Source: Comamonadaceae bacterium (GTDB lineage Bacteria; Pseudomonadota; Gammaproteobacteria; Burkholderiales; Burkholderiaceae_C). Taken from it: a stretch of 16,558 bases of DNA. Shown piece by piece: positions 9,777 through 16,558 of the stretch. The translations under genes and the position numbers were made by a program. The notes under the pieces are model-generated. The model did no database searches and had not been told where the DNA came from. It saw only the letters and a program-made list of their open reading frames with translations. The stretch spans positions 1-16,558 of the forward strand of contig CANGZG010000037.1 of the NCBI GenBank assembly GCA_947458415.1, written 5' to 3'. The stretch's first letter is position 1. The number at the start of each line of letters is the position of its first letter.

Positions 9777-10613
9777 CTAGGTCGCTTTTCGAATTTGCAT
9801 GAACGCACGGGTGGTTTGCGTCAATGCAATCTCTGTGGGCAGTCGCTCCATCGAGCTTGCCCCATAAAAACCATGCAACTCTGGACACTGACCCAGAATC
9901 CAAGCGGCGTCTTGTGGCGTGGCAATCGGTCCACCATGGCACAGCAACAAAATGTTCGGATTGACTTTCAATGCCGCCTCACACCATTGCCTAATGGGTT
10001 GCACACAATCTTTCAAATCCAGTGCAGTCGACGCGCCGATGTTTCCCCCGGTGGTCAAACCCATGTGACACACCACGATGTCTGCACCAGCGCGGGTCAT
10101 GTCGGCGGCTTGCTCTGCGTTGAAGACATACGGCGTGGTCAACAGATCCAGCGCATGGGCTTTTTTCACCACATCAACTTCCAGCCCGTAGCCCATGCCC
10201 GTCTCTTCCAAATTGGCGCGAAACAATCCGTCAATCAAACCGACGGTGGGGAAGTTTTGAATGCCGGAGAAACCCAAGCGGATCAGTCGCTGCAGCAACT
10301 CATCAACGATCATGAACGGGTCAGTGCCGTTGACACCGGCCAGCACAGGGGTGTGCTTGACCACCGGCAAAACTTCGTTGGCCATGTCACACACGATGTC
10401 GTTGGCATTGCCATAGGCCAGCAAACCCGCCAAGGAACCTCTTCCTGCCATGCGGTACCTGCCGGAGTTGTAGATCACGATCAAATCGATGCCACCGGCT
10501 TCCTCGCATTTGGCCGACAAACCAGTGCCGGCCCCTCCTCCAATGATCGGCTCACCACGGGCTAACTTGGCATGTAATTTTTCTAAGATGAGAGCGCGGG
10601 CAATTCTTGGCAT
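9777..10613 (-). CDS. TIM-barrel protein of the phosphoenolpyruvate hydrolase family (Tm-1 C-terminal-type domain)
   Basis: This 278-aa protein matches the family called PEP hydrolase-like or TIM-barrel signal transduction protein: GEPIIGGGAGTGLSAKCEEA at about 20-39, DLIVIYNSGRYRMAGRGSLAGLL at about 43-65, ANDIVCDMANEVLPVV at about 70-85, GIQNFPTVGLIDG at about 117-129, and HGGPIATPQDA near 226-236. The enzymatic activity implied by the family name is poorly established. In tomato, a homologous TIM-barrel is the C-terminal half of the tobamovirus-resistance protein Tm-1; here the Tm-1 N-terminal-type domain is encoded immediately upstream as part of a LivF fusion, 20 bp away. The start is the ATG at 10613; the in-frame alternative at 10637 would overlap the previous gene's stop. 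The ribosome site (GAGA) is weak. The protein appears cytoplasmic, with no signal peptide. Confidence 0.88.
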   Translation of the reverse strand: MPRIARALILEKLHAKLARGEPIIGGGAGTGLSAKCEEAGGIDLIVIYNSGRYRMAGRGSLAGLLAYGNANDIVCDMANEVLPVVKHTPVLAGVNGTDPFMIVDELLQRLIRLGFSGIQNFPTVGLIDGLFRANLEETGMGYGLEVDVVKKAHALDLLTTPYVFNAEQAADMTRAGADIVVCHMGLTTGGNIGASTALDLKDCVQPIRQWCEAALKVNPNILLLCHGGPIATPQDAAWILGQCPELHGFYGASSMERLPTEIALTQTTRAFMQIRKAT

Positions 10614-10633
10614 GGTGTGTCTCGGTGTCAGTC

Positions 10634-12793
10634 TCAAGCAGTTTTAGAGGTTTCTTGTGGCAGCGCAATTTCATGCCATGCATTCACCAAGGCTTGCGCA
10701 AAAGCCTCATCATTGATGTGCAATGGCAAACGCATCAGCTTGTGCTTGGCCGAGCTTTTGAAGGTGGACTGCAATGCGCTGATGAAGGCTTGATCCGCCT
10801 GCGGATCATGAAAAGGATGACCTGCTTGGTCTATCGCCGAGAAGCCTTTTTCTGGCACCAAAAACCGCACAGGGCCTTTGATGGCATTGAGTTTGTGGCC
10901 AATGAATTCACCCATTTGTCTGCATTCGTCTGCAGTGGTGCGCATCAATGTGACGTTGGGGTTGTGGCGATACAAAACGCGACCTTTGAATTTTTCCGGC
11001 ACGCTGTCATAGGCACCAAAATTGGCCATGTCCAGCGCACCACAAGAACCCACATACGGGATGTCCAGTTGCGCAAAGATGTCCATGCGTGTGGCCCCAG
11101 CAGACAACACACCCCCCGCAATTTCATCTGCAATTTCTGTGGTTGACACGTCAATCACACCATTGAGCAAATGCGAGCCAGCCAGTTTTTCCATGGACTG
11201 ACCACCAGTGCCGGTGGCATGAAACACCAAGCAGTCATAGTCGGCTTCTAACAATTTGGTCACTGCTTGCACGCACGGAGTGGTGACACCAAACATCGTC
11301 AAACCGATCGCAGGCTTGACAGCGTCTGCGCCGCGATGCGAATGGGTCACCATGCCGGCCATGGCGTGGGCCGCATTCGACAACACTTTTTCACTGATGC
11401 GGTTGATGCCTTGCACATCGGTCACCGAATACATCATGCAAATATCGCTTGGGCCCACATACGCTTTGGTATCGCCAGAGGCCATGGTCGACACCATCAC
11501 CTTGGGAATGCCAATCGGCAACACGCGCATGGCTGCCGTGGCCAGCGTGGTGCCTCCAGAACCGCCGGCTGAAATCAAACCACCGACATCGTGTCGGTGC
11601 TGTATGAATTGCTCAAAGGCCAATGCCATCGCAGTGACGGCACTGCCTCGGTCAGAACTGAACACCGCTTTTTCACCTTGCGGGTGATAGCGAGCCACCT
11701 CGCGCGGGTGCACCGATGCCGGAGACGGTCTGCCGCTGGTGGACAAATCCACCGTCACAGCGCGCAATCCCAATTTCTCCAGACATTGGCGCAAGAAGAA
11801 CAACTCTTTGCCTTTGGTATCAAACGTTCCCGCCACATAAACCGCCTGACTGCTGCTGGCAGACACAGGGAAATCAAAAATTTTCCCGTTGGCTTTGGCA
11901 GAAATTTCAGAAGGCGCATCAATCGCATGTTGGTATGCGGATTTGCTGAGCTGCTGGCTGAACGGCAAATCTTCATTGCTGTGCGCGCGTTGAACGCGAA
12001 TCAGCTGCCCCGGCTGATCTGACACCGTAGGTGCTGATGCGACTTCAAGCACTTCTGCGCTGGCACGAAGTCCCAGCAAGCGCTCTTGAAGTGCTTTGTC
12101 GGATGCCAATTCGGCTGCGGGCATGTCGGCTTGCAATCTGCCGTTGACCATGACCGCAATCCGGTCTGCCGTGGTGGTGGCCACACCCAAATTTTGTTCA
12201 ATCAACAAAATGGCAATGCCATCATCACTTGCCAGTTGCCTCAAGGATGCTTCTACTTGCTCCACGATCACAGGGGCCAACCCTTCCGTGGGCTCATCCA
12301 TCACCAACACCCTGGGCTTCAATAACAACGCTCTGCCAATGGCCAACATTTGCTGCTCACCACCCGACAGTTGCGTACCCCCATTGCTGCGCCGCTCGGC
12401 CAGTCGGGGGAACATGCTGTAAACGCGGTCGATGTCGCGGCGTTGAGGTGCCACCAAGCGCAGCGTTTCATCGACGGTCAAGGAAGGCCACATGCGGCGA
12501 CCTTGCGGCACGTAGGCAATGCCTCTGCGTGTGATCGCATGCGGTGGCATGCCCAAAATTTCTTCGCCTGCCAAGCGCACACTGCCTTTGGCTGGAACCA
12601 AACCGGTGATGGCGTTGCACAGCGTGGTTTTGCCCATGCCGTTGCGGCCCACCACACCCAACACGCCTTGCGACAAACTTAACGAAATACCCTGCAATGC
12701 ATGCGCCTGACCGTAATAGACGTGCAAGTCTTCAATCACCAACAACGGGCCCTTGAAGCTTACCGATGAGGGGGCGTCACTGAACCAAGCCAT
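10634..12793 (-). CDS. Fusion: LivF-type ABC transporter ATPase + Tm-1-like/UPF0261 domain
   Basis: This 719-aa protein is one uninterrupted frame with two domains. Residues about 17-245 are a LivF-class ATPase: Walker A GRNGMGKTT (49-57), Q-loop Gln97, signature LSGGEQQ (142-148), Walker B VLVMDEP (162-168) and LLIEQN (196-201), where LivF proteins normally carry Gln. A polar linker of about 70 residues (246-315) leads to a Tm-1-like ATP-binding domain (about 316-712) with AGTFDTKGKELFFLR, SAGGSGGTTLATAAMR, YSVTDVQGINRIS and HATGTGGQSMEKL. The first domain should energise the LivH/LivM permease encoded upstream; the role of the second is unknown, although in tomato the homologous region belongs to a viral replication inhibitor. 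The ATG overlaps the LivG stop by one base (TGATG), so the two ATPases are co-translated. The next gene supplies the Tm-1 TIM-barrel half. I cannot judge by eye how widespread this fusion is. Confidence 0.92.
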   Translation of the reverse strand: MAWFSDAPSSVSFKGPLLVIEDLHVYYGQAHALQGISLSLSQGVLGVVGRNGMGKTTLCNAITGLVPAKGSVRLAGEEILGMPPHAITRRGIAYVPQGRRMWPSLTVDETLRLVAPQRRDIDRVYSMFPRLAERRSNGGTQLSGGEQQMLAIGRALLLKPRVLVMDEPTEGLAPVIVEQVEASLRQLASDDGIAILLIEQNLGVATTTADRIAVMVNGRLQADMPAAELASDKALQERLLGLRASAEVLEVASAPTVSDQPGQLIRVQRAHSNEDLPFSQQLSKSAYQHAIDAPSEISAKANGKIFDFPVSASSSQAVYVAGTFDTKGKELFFLRQCLEKLGLRAVTVDLSTSGRPSPASVHPREVARYHPQGEKAVFSSDRGSAVTAMALAFEQFIQHRHDVGGLISAGGSGGTTLATAAMRVLPIGIPKVMVSTMASGDTKAYVGPSDICMMYSVTDVQGINRISEKVLSNAAHAMAGMVTHSHRGADAVKPAIGLTMFGVTTPCVQAVTKLLEADYDCLVFHATGTGGQSMEKLAGSHLLNGVIDVSTTEIADEIAGGVLSAGATRMDIFAQLDIPYVGSCGALDMANFGAYDSVPEKFKGRVLYRHNPNVTLMRTTADECRQMGEFIGHKLNAIKGPVRFLVPEKGFSAIDQAGHPFHDPQADQAFISALQSTFKSSAKHKLMRLPLHINDEAFAQALVNAWHEIALPQETSKTA

Positions 12794-13620
12794 CAGTGTT
12801 TACCTCCCATGTAAATCGCTTGCACCTGCTGGTCATTCTCAATGTCTGAGGGCGTGCCGGTTTTGATCACGCTGCCGTTGTGCATCACGGTCACACGTTC
12901 AACCACTCGCAGAGCGATTTCCAAATCGTGTTCAATCAATACAAAACTCATGTGCGACGGCAAGGATGTCAACAACAACACCAATTCGCGCCGCTCCGCC
13001 GGCGACAACCCCGCCGCAGGTTCATCAAACAAAATGAGTCGAGGTGCACCAGCCAAGGCCATGGCAATTTCAAGTTGGCGCTGTTGACCGTGCGCCAAAT
13101 TACTGACCATTTCATCGGCCAAATGGGTCAAGCGACCACGTTCGAGCAATTCTTGAGTGGCCACTGTGGTGGGGTGAGAACGGCCTGGGCGTCGCAAACT
13201 GAAGCGCGCATTGGAAACACCACGCACCGCCAAAAACAAGTTATCGCGAACGCTCAAATCACGAAACAACAGCGAAGACTGATAGGTGCGACGCATCCCT
13301 TTTCGAATGCGTTCGAACGGGTCCATCGAAGTGATGTCTTCGCCGAAAAAAAGAATCCGCCCACTGGTGGGCGGAAAGTCGCCGGTGATGGCGTTGAACA
13401 AGGTGGTCTTGCCCGCACCATTGGCGCCCAAAATGGCGCGCTTTTCACCAGCCAACACCGACAAACTGACGTCATCCACCGCCCGCAATGCACCAAATGC
13501 ACGGGTCACGTTTTCCAAAACCAAGGCTTCGGAAGACATGAGTGGCATGTCGCTCGCCTCAGGCGAGCGCGGCATGACAGCGGTGGTCATGGCCGAGCGC
13601 AATGCGGTGATGGATGCCAT
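12793..13620 (-). CDS. livG: LivG-type ABC transporter ATP-binding protein
   Basis: This 275-aa ATPase is the partner of the LivF domain in a branched-chain amino acid/amide-type importer. Motifs from the first ATG: Walker A GANGAGKTT (65-73), Q-loop Gln114 in RRTYQSS, the LivG-style degenerate signature LAHGQQRQLE (175-184), Walker B LILFDEP (195-201), and H-loop His231. The ATG at 13620 has AGGA at 13630-13633 with a 9-nt spacer, which supports it. However, the first 28 residues (MASITALRSAMTTAV...) are not part of the domain, and ATGs at 13548 and 13539 would give a normal LivG length of about 250 aa. A perfect inverted repeat lies at 13551-13569, just before those internal ATGs. The true start is therefore uncertain. 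The gene is 15 bp after the binding-protein stop and overlaps the LivF fusion by one base. Confidence 0.92.
   Translation of the reverse strand: MASITALRSAMTTAVMPRSPEASDMPLMSSEALVLENVTRAFGALRAVDDVSLSVLAGEKRAILGANGAGKTTLFNAITGDFPPTSGRILFFGEDITSMDPFERIRKGMRRTYQSSLLFRDLSVRDNLFLAVRGVSNARFSLRRPGRSHPTTVATQELLERGRLTHLADEMVSNLAHGQQRQLEIAMALAGAPRLILFDEPAAGLSPAERRELVLLLTSLPSHMSFVLIEHDLEIALRVVERVTVMHNGSVIKTGTPSDIENDQQVQAIYMGGKH
13551..13569. repeat. Inverted repeat with 9-bp arms around one base, near the 5' end of livG
   Basis: CGCTCGCCT and AGGCGAGCG flank a single C, giving a near-perfect 19-bp palindrome that could form a GC-rich hairpin in mRNA (at least 8 pairs with a 3-base loop). It lies in the non-conserved N-terminal extension of LivG and ends 2 nt before the internal ATG at 13548. 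On the mRNA strand a GAGG inside the repeat would be the only ribosome-site candidate for that ATG. It may be a post-binding-protein hairpin that tunes expression, or chance within coding sequence. Confidence 0.6.
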
Positions 13621-13635
13621 GGGGTCAGTTCCTGA

Positions 13636-14889
13636 TTACTTGCGGCAGTCAGGAATGTCGCGGGTACCTAAACCCATCTTCTTGAATTCTGCTTCAGGCA
13701 GACCAAGGGTTTGGGTCACATTGGGAACCGTTTTCACCACTTTGTTGAACAACGAACCATCAGCCGCTTTGGTCACTTCGGTGATGTATGTGGGGCCCAC
13801 ACCGTTGCGGTTTGCATCAATCACCACTTCGCCAGCTGGGCCAACGAATTTGGTTTTTTGCAATGCTTCACGGTATTTCTTCTGACCGCCACTCAAGTCA
13901 CCTTTGACGGCATCCAAACCATCGAGCGCTGCTTTGGTGTTGATGTAGTACAGGTAAGCGAACAATGAAGGGCTGGGGAAACCGTCTTTGAAGTTGGCTT
14001 TGTAGTCAGCCACAAATTTTTTCCACTCAGCGGTGTCCAATGAATCAGCCATTGGGCCAGCAGAAGCCGTGCCCACCAATGATTCGCGGCGTTTGCCTTT
14101 GTAATTCAACACCGTCTGGTCAACCGTGATGGAGCCGCCAACCATGGGCTTGTTGCCGCCGGCTTGCTCGTACTGGGTCAAAAAGTTCACGGCATCAGAG
14201 CCACCCAACACCACCAACAATGCGTCCACATCTTTGGGAATCTTGGCAATCACAGAGGCATAGTCTTTGGTGCCCAGCGGTACCCAAGCTTTGTCAATCA
14301 CCTTGCCACCCTTGGCGCAGTAACTGGCCATGAAGCCTTGAACTTGTGAGTAAGGGAAACCATAGTCCTCAGCGATCAAGAACATTTTTTTGTAGCCCTT
14401 GGACAATGCGTGGTCACCCAATCCCACCATCCACTGCGCACCTTCTGTGTTGAAACGGAAGAAGTTGTTTGAGGGGTCATTCAACGTGGCTGCTTGCGCA
14501 CCTGAGGAGCCATTGATGAACGTGATGCCAGCCTGTGTTTTGGCGTAATTTTTGACAGCGATGCCCTCATCGCCAGACAATGGGCCAATCATGATTTGCA
14601 CTTTGTCTTGTTCAACCAATTTGCGAGTGGCTGCCACTGCCTTATCGGGGTTGCCATCGGAAGAGCCACTGATGAGTTGGATTTTCATTCCGCCAGCGGT
14701 ACCGCCCTTTTGCTTGAGGGCGAGCTCGGCACCACGGATTCCGTCTTGCCCGGGGACAGCAAACGGACCCTCCAAAATGGAAAGCAGTCCGACTTTCAAG
14801 GTACTTTGCGCGAAAGTCATACCAGTGGTTGCTGCCAGAATTGCAGCGCTGATCACAGTACGTGCCAGCGTTCTTTTGGTCAAATGCAT
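13636..14889 (-). CDS. Periplasmic substrate-binding protein of a LIV/HAAT-type ABC transporter
   Basis: This 417-aa type I periplasmic binding protein captures the ligand for the LivH/LivM permease. It begins with a clear signal peptide (MHLTKRTLARTVISAAILAA, with likely cleavage after TFA at about residue 27), then the mature start QSTLKVGLLSILEGPFAVPGQ, and continues with GAELALKQKGG, the NPDKAVAATRKLVEQDKVQ strand-helix unit, IGPLSGDEGIAV, FRFNTEGAQW and a second lobe ending near PDCRK. This is the Leu/Ile/Val-binding (ANF receptor/Peripla_BP_6) fold. The ligand could be an amino acid, amide, aromatic acid or another small molecule; the sequence does not tell me which. The start is the ATG at 14889 with a strong GAGGAG at 14896-14901; an in-frame ATG at 14940 would place about 17 residues before the signal peptide and is rejected. 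It lies between livM and livG, 99 bp after livM. Confidence 0.94.
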   Translation of the reverse strand: MHLTKRTLARTVISAAILAATTGMTFAQSTLKVGLLSILEGPFAVPGQDGIRGAELALKQKGGTAGGMKIQLISGSSDGNPDKAVAATRKLVEQDKVQIMIGPLSGDEGIAVKNYAKTQAGITFINGSSGAQAATLNDPSNNFFRFNTEGAQWMVGLGDHALSKGYKKMFLIAEDYGFPYSQVQGFMASYCAKGGKVIDKAWVPLGTKDYASVIAKIPKDVDALLVVLGGSDAVNFLTQYEQAGGNKPMVGGSITVDQTVLNYKGKRRESLVGTASAGPMADSLDTAEWKKFVADYKANFKDGFPSPSLFAYLYYINTKAALDGLDAVKGDLSGGQKKYREALQKTKFVGPAGEVVIDANRNGVGPTYITEVTKAADGSLFNKVVKTVPNVTQTLGLPEAEFKKMGLGTRDIPDCRK

Positions 14890-14988
14890 TTTTGTCTCCT
14901 CAGTTAGAAAGATGGCCGGATGGCCTGTGAAAGACGCCATGCCGTTGAAGGACAGCGCCTGGTTGCCTGCATGAATACACCATTGAAT
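14890..14988 (-). other. 99-bp gap between livM and the binding-protein gene
   Basis: This is the largest gap in the transporter cluster. Apart from the ribosome site, I see only a weak GGCC-ATCC-GGCC hairpin (about 14914-14925) followed on the mRNA strand by a short pyrimidine stretch, and a 6-bp inverted repeat ATGAAT/ATTCAT (14971-14976 and 14987-14992). No convincing promoter or intrinsic terminator is visible. Confidence 0.4.
14896..14901 (-). promoter_or_regulatory. Strong ribosome binding site of the binding-protein gene
   Basis: GAGGAG on the minus strand lies 6 nt before the ATG at 14889, which is also the start of the signal peptide. It rules out the upstream ATG at 14940 and fits the high expression expected of a binding protein. 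Confidence 0.75.
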
Positions 14989-16146
14989 TCATACCCGGCG
15001 ACTCTCTCGCACACGCGGGTCAACCGAAGCTGAAGACCATCGAGTGCGCAATTTCTGCCACAAGCCCAACAAACCATCGGGCGAGAAAAACACAATCAAT
15101 AAAAATACACCGCCAATCACAAGATTGAAGCGCTGTCTGTCTACCAAATCGATGGCAAAATTTTGTAAAAGAACGAAAGTCAATGCACCGATGAATGCGC
15201 CGATCGGGTGCTTCATGCCTCCCAACACCGCAATGACCAAAATATTGATCAACGCGCCAGTATTGATGGAACCGGGAGAGATTCGGTTGTTGTACCAAAT
15301 CAGCAAAATACCGCCGACAGATGCCAACAGGCCCGCAAATGCATGGGCTGCCAATCGGTGTGCAGTGACATTAAAACCCAATGAATTCATTCGGCGTGGG
15401 TTGTCTCTGATGCCTTGCAATGCCATGCCAAAGGGTGCACGCACCAAATATTTGACGGCCCAATAAGCGACCAATGCACAACCGACTGACAGAAAATAGA
15501 ACGCCACCGGGTCAGTGAAATCAACCTCGCCCACGGTGGGCGCGTTGATCTTGCTAAAACCTTGAAAACCGTTGAAGAGCGCATAGTTTTGTTGGGTCAA
15601 ATAGAAAAATGCCACCCCAATGGCCAAGGTGATCATGATGGTGTGAATGCCTTCGGTACGCACAGACAACCAACCAACCAAGGTGGCAAACACCATCGAA
15701 ATCAGCATTGAGAAAATCACGGCCAACCACCACGGCCAACCTAAACTGATGGCACCCATGCTGCTCGTGCCAAAAATGGCAATCAAGTAACCACTGAGAC
15801 CAGCAACCGTCATTTGAGACAACGACACCATGCCGCCGTAGCCGCCTAAAAAGGTCAAAGACAAAGCGATCAAGCCCAAGGCCATTGATTGCGCAGCGAT
15901 CTGGTAAGTGAAGAACGGCGAGGCAACCACTGGATACAAAAGCAAAGCGAGGATGACCAACACATGACGCCAACGAACATGTGACCATGCCCTGCTCCAG
16001 CGACTGTTTGATTCAGGCGAATATGAAGCAGCGCTGGCATACGGCGCTGTGGAACTGGGTGTTCGGGCGGGCGCTTGCGTCACCACCGAGACCCTGGCAC
16101 CCGGCGATTGCGTGTTCATGGCGCGACGCCACTGTGCAGCACTCAT
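14989..16146 (-). CDS. livM: LivM-type ABC transporter permease
   Basis: This 385-aa inner-membrane permease forms the translocation pore with LivH. After a long polar N-terminal tail (about 1-60, rich in Ser, Pro, Ala and Arg), hydrophobic segments begin at about 61-80 (HVLVILALLLYPVVASPFF) and follow at about 84-101, 112-127, 138-160, 168-185, 213-235, 268-285, 298-309, 315-332 and 341-355. The cytoplasmic EAA-like loop APFGMALQGIRDNPRRMNSLG (about 237-257) is the LivM signature that contacts the ATPases. The C-terminus ends shortly after FSPDGLLGLW, as in the family. The ATG at 16146 overlaps the livH stop by 4 nt (ATGA), so the two are translationally coupled. A second in-frame ATG at 16119 is possible. 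Substrate is not evident. Confidence 0.93.
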   Translation of the reverse strand: MSAAQWRRAMNTQSPGARVSVVTQAPARTPSSTAPYASAASYSPESNSRWSRAWSHVRWRHVLVILALLLYPVVASPFFTYQIAAQSMALGLIALSLTFLGGYGGMVSLSQMTVAGLSGYLIAIFGTSSMGAISLGWPWWLAVIFSMLISMVFATLVGWLSVRTEGIHTIMITLAIGVAFFYLTQQNYALFNGFQGFSKINAPTVGEVDFTDPVAFYFLSVGCALVAYWAVKYLVRAPFGMALQGIRDNPRRMNSLGFNVTAHRLAAHAFAGLLASVGGILLIWYNNRISPGSINTGALINILVIAVLGGMKHPIGAFIGALTFVLLQNFAIDLVDRQRFNLVIGGVFLLIVFFSPDGLLGLWQKLRTRWSSASVDPRVRESRRV

Positions 16147-16558
16147 GTGGCTTTTCCTAAAACGCCGCGCGGTCTGAAAGCCAACGCAACAATCATGATG
16201 ACGAAAGTGAACACCACCGAATAAGTAGGCGCATAAGCTTGACCAAATTGTTCAGCCAAACCAATCAACAAAGCGCCAATGGCCGCGCCAGGTACGCTGC
16301 CCATGCCGCCAACGATCACCACCACCAATGAAGCCAGCAAATAACGCGTGTCCTCCCCGGGAGAGATAGACAACGCCGTGCCGCCCACCACACCCGCCAG
16401 ACCAGCCAAGCCTGCGCCGAGCGCAAATGTCATCGCAAATATGCGCTGCACATTCACGCCTGAGGCCGATAACATGCCACGGTCATCGACACCAGCCCTG
16501 ATCATCATGCCCACTCGGGTGCGCGTCAGCAGCCCCCACAAGGCCAGACCAATGGCGA
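16143..16558 (-). CDS. livH: LivH-type ABC transporter permease (3' part only)
   Basis: Only the C-terminal 138 codons are in the window; the frame is open through the right edge, so the start lies outside. Visible features are the EAA-like loop TRTRVGMMIRAGVDDRGML, typical of LivH, followed by SGVNVQRIFAMTFALGAGLAGLAGVVGG, a Gly-rich helix pair LLASLVVVIVGGMGSVPGAAIGALLIGLAEQFG, and a final membrane helix FTFVIMIVALAFRPRGVLG. These match the end of LivH permeases of the branched-chain amino acid/amide family. The stop overlaps the livM ATG by 4 nt. It is the most upstream gene seen in the minus-strand transporter cluster; the promoter of the operon must be beyond the window. Confidence 0.92.
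   Translation of the reverse strand, partial: AIGLALWGLLTRTRVGMMIRAGVDDRGMLSASGVNVQRIFAMTFALGAGLAGLAGVVGGTALSISPGEDTRYLLASLVVVIVGGMGSVPGAAIGALLIGLAEQFGQAYAPTYSVVFTFVIMIVALAFRPRGVLGKAT

Noticed and set aside
9795..10565. Plus-strand open frame of 256 codons opposite the TIM-barrel gene
   Set aside because: The minus-strand frame has a strong family match and operon spacing; the plus frame is a shadow.
12536..12555. Inverted repeat of two GCATGC units in the LivF region
   Set aside because: It is a short self-complementary hexamer pair within conserved ATPase coding sequence and is adequately explained by codons.
14890..14940. Longer start for the binding protein at the ATG 14940
   Set aside because: It would put 17 extra residues before a textbook signal peptide, and the strong GAGGAG ribosome site points to the ATG at 14889.

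Overview
The window looks like chromosomal DNA of a betaproteobacterium. The protein styles (propionyl-CoA carboxylase and methylmalonyl-CoA mutase subunits, a large Orn/Lys/Arg decarboxylase, a LIV-type transporter) and the moderate GC suggest Burkholderiales, perhaps Comamonadaceae. This taxonomic placement is an impression from reading; no search was run. Every protein gene found lies on the minus strand. The only plus-strand gene is a tRNA. Coding density is very high, no gap exceeds 100 bp, and no transposase, integrase, phage gene or CRISPR array is visible.

Region A (1-5902, minus) is a propionate/methylmalonyl-CoA cluster. In transcription order it holds a PLP-dependent basic amino acid decarboxylase, a single-chain B12-dependent methylmalonyl-CoA mutase, its GTPase chaperone MeaB, and the first 103 codons of an acyl-CoA (propionyl-CoA) carboxylase beta subunit that runs off the left edge. 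The last three form the propionyl-CoA to methylmalonyl-CoA to succinyl-CoA route, though the epimerase and the biotin-carrying alpha subunit are not in the window. The decarboxylase sits only 14 bp upstream of the mutase, which is an unexpected partner.

Region B (about 5903-6077) is a short divergent control region followed by a plus-strand tRNA-Ser(GGA) with encoded CCA.

Region C (6104-9724, minus) is a tightly coupled trio: a YqiK-like flotillin, a stand-alone SRPBCC (START/polyketide-cyclase fold) protein, and a second SRPBCC domain fused to a zinc-free quinone-oxidoreductase-type MDR enzyme. The two SRPBCC domains are recognisable paralogs.

Region D (9777-16558, minus) is a branched-chain-amino-acid-type (LIV/HAAT) ABC transporter: LivH (partial), LivM, a periplasmic binding protein, LivG, and a LivF. 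The LivF is fused in frame to a Tm-1-like/UPF0261 domain, and the next gene encodes the TIM-barrel domain that forms the other half of the tomato virus-resistance protein Tm-1. Both halves of a plant Tm-1-like protein are therefore encoded beside an ABC importer, one of them welded to its ATPase. This is the most interesting architecture here. No strong terminator is visible between regions D and C, so they may form one long transcription unit linking uptake of an unknown ligand, Tm-1 proteins, a flotillin scaffold and a reductase. That functional link is inference.
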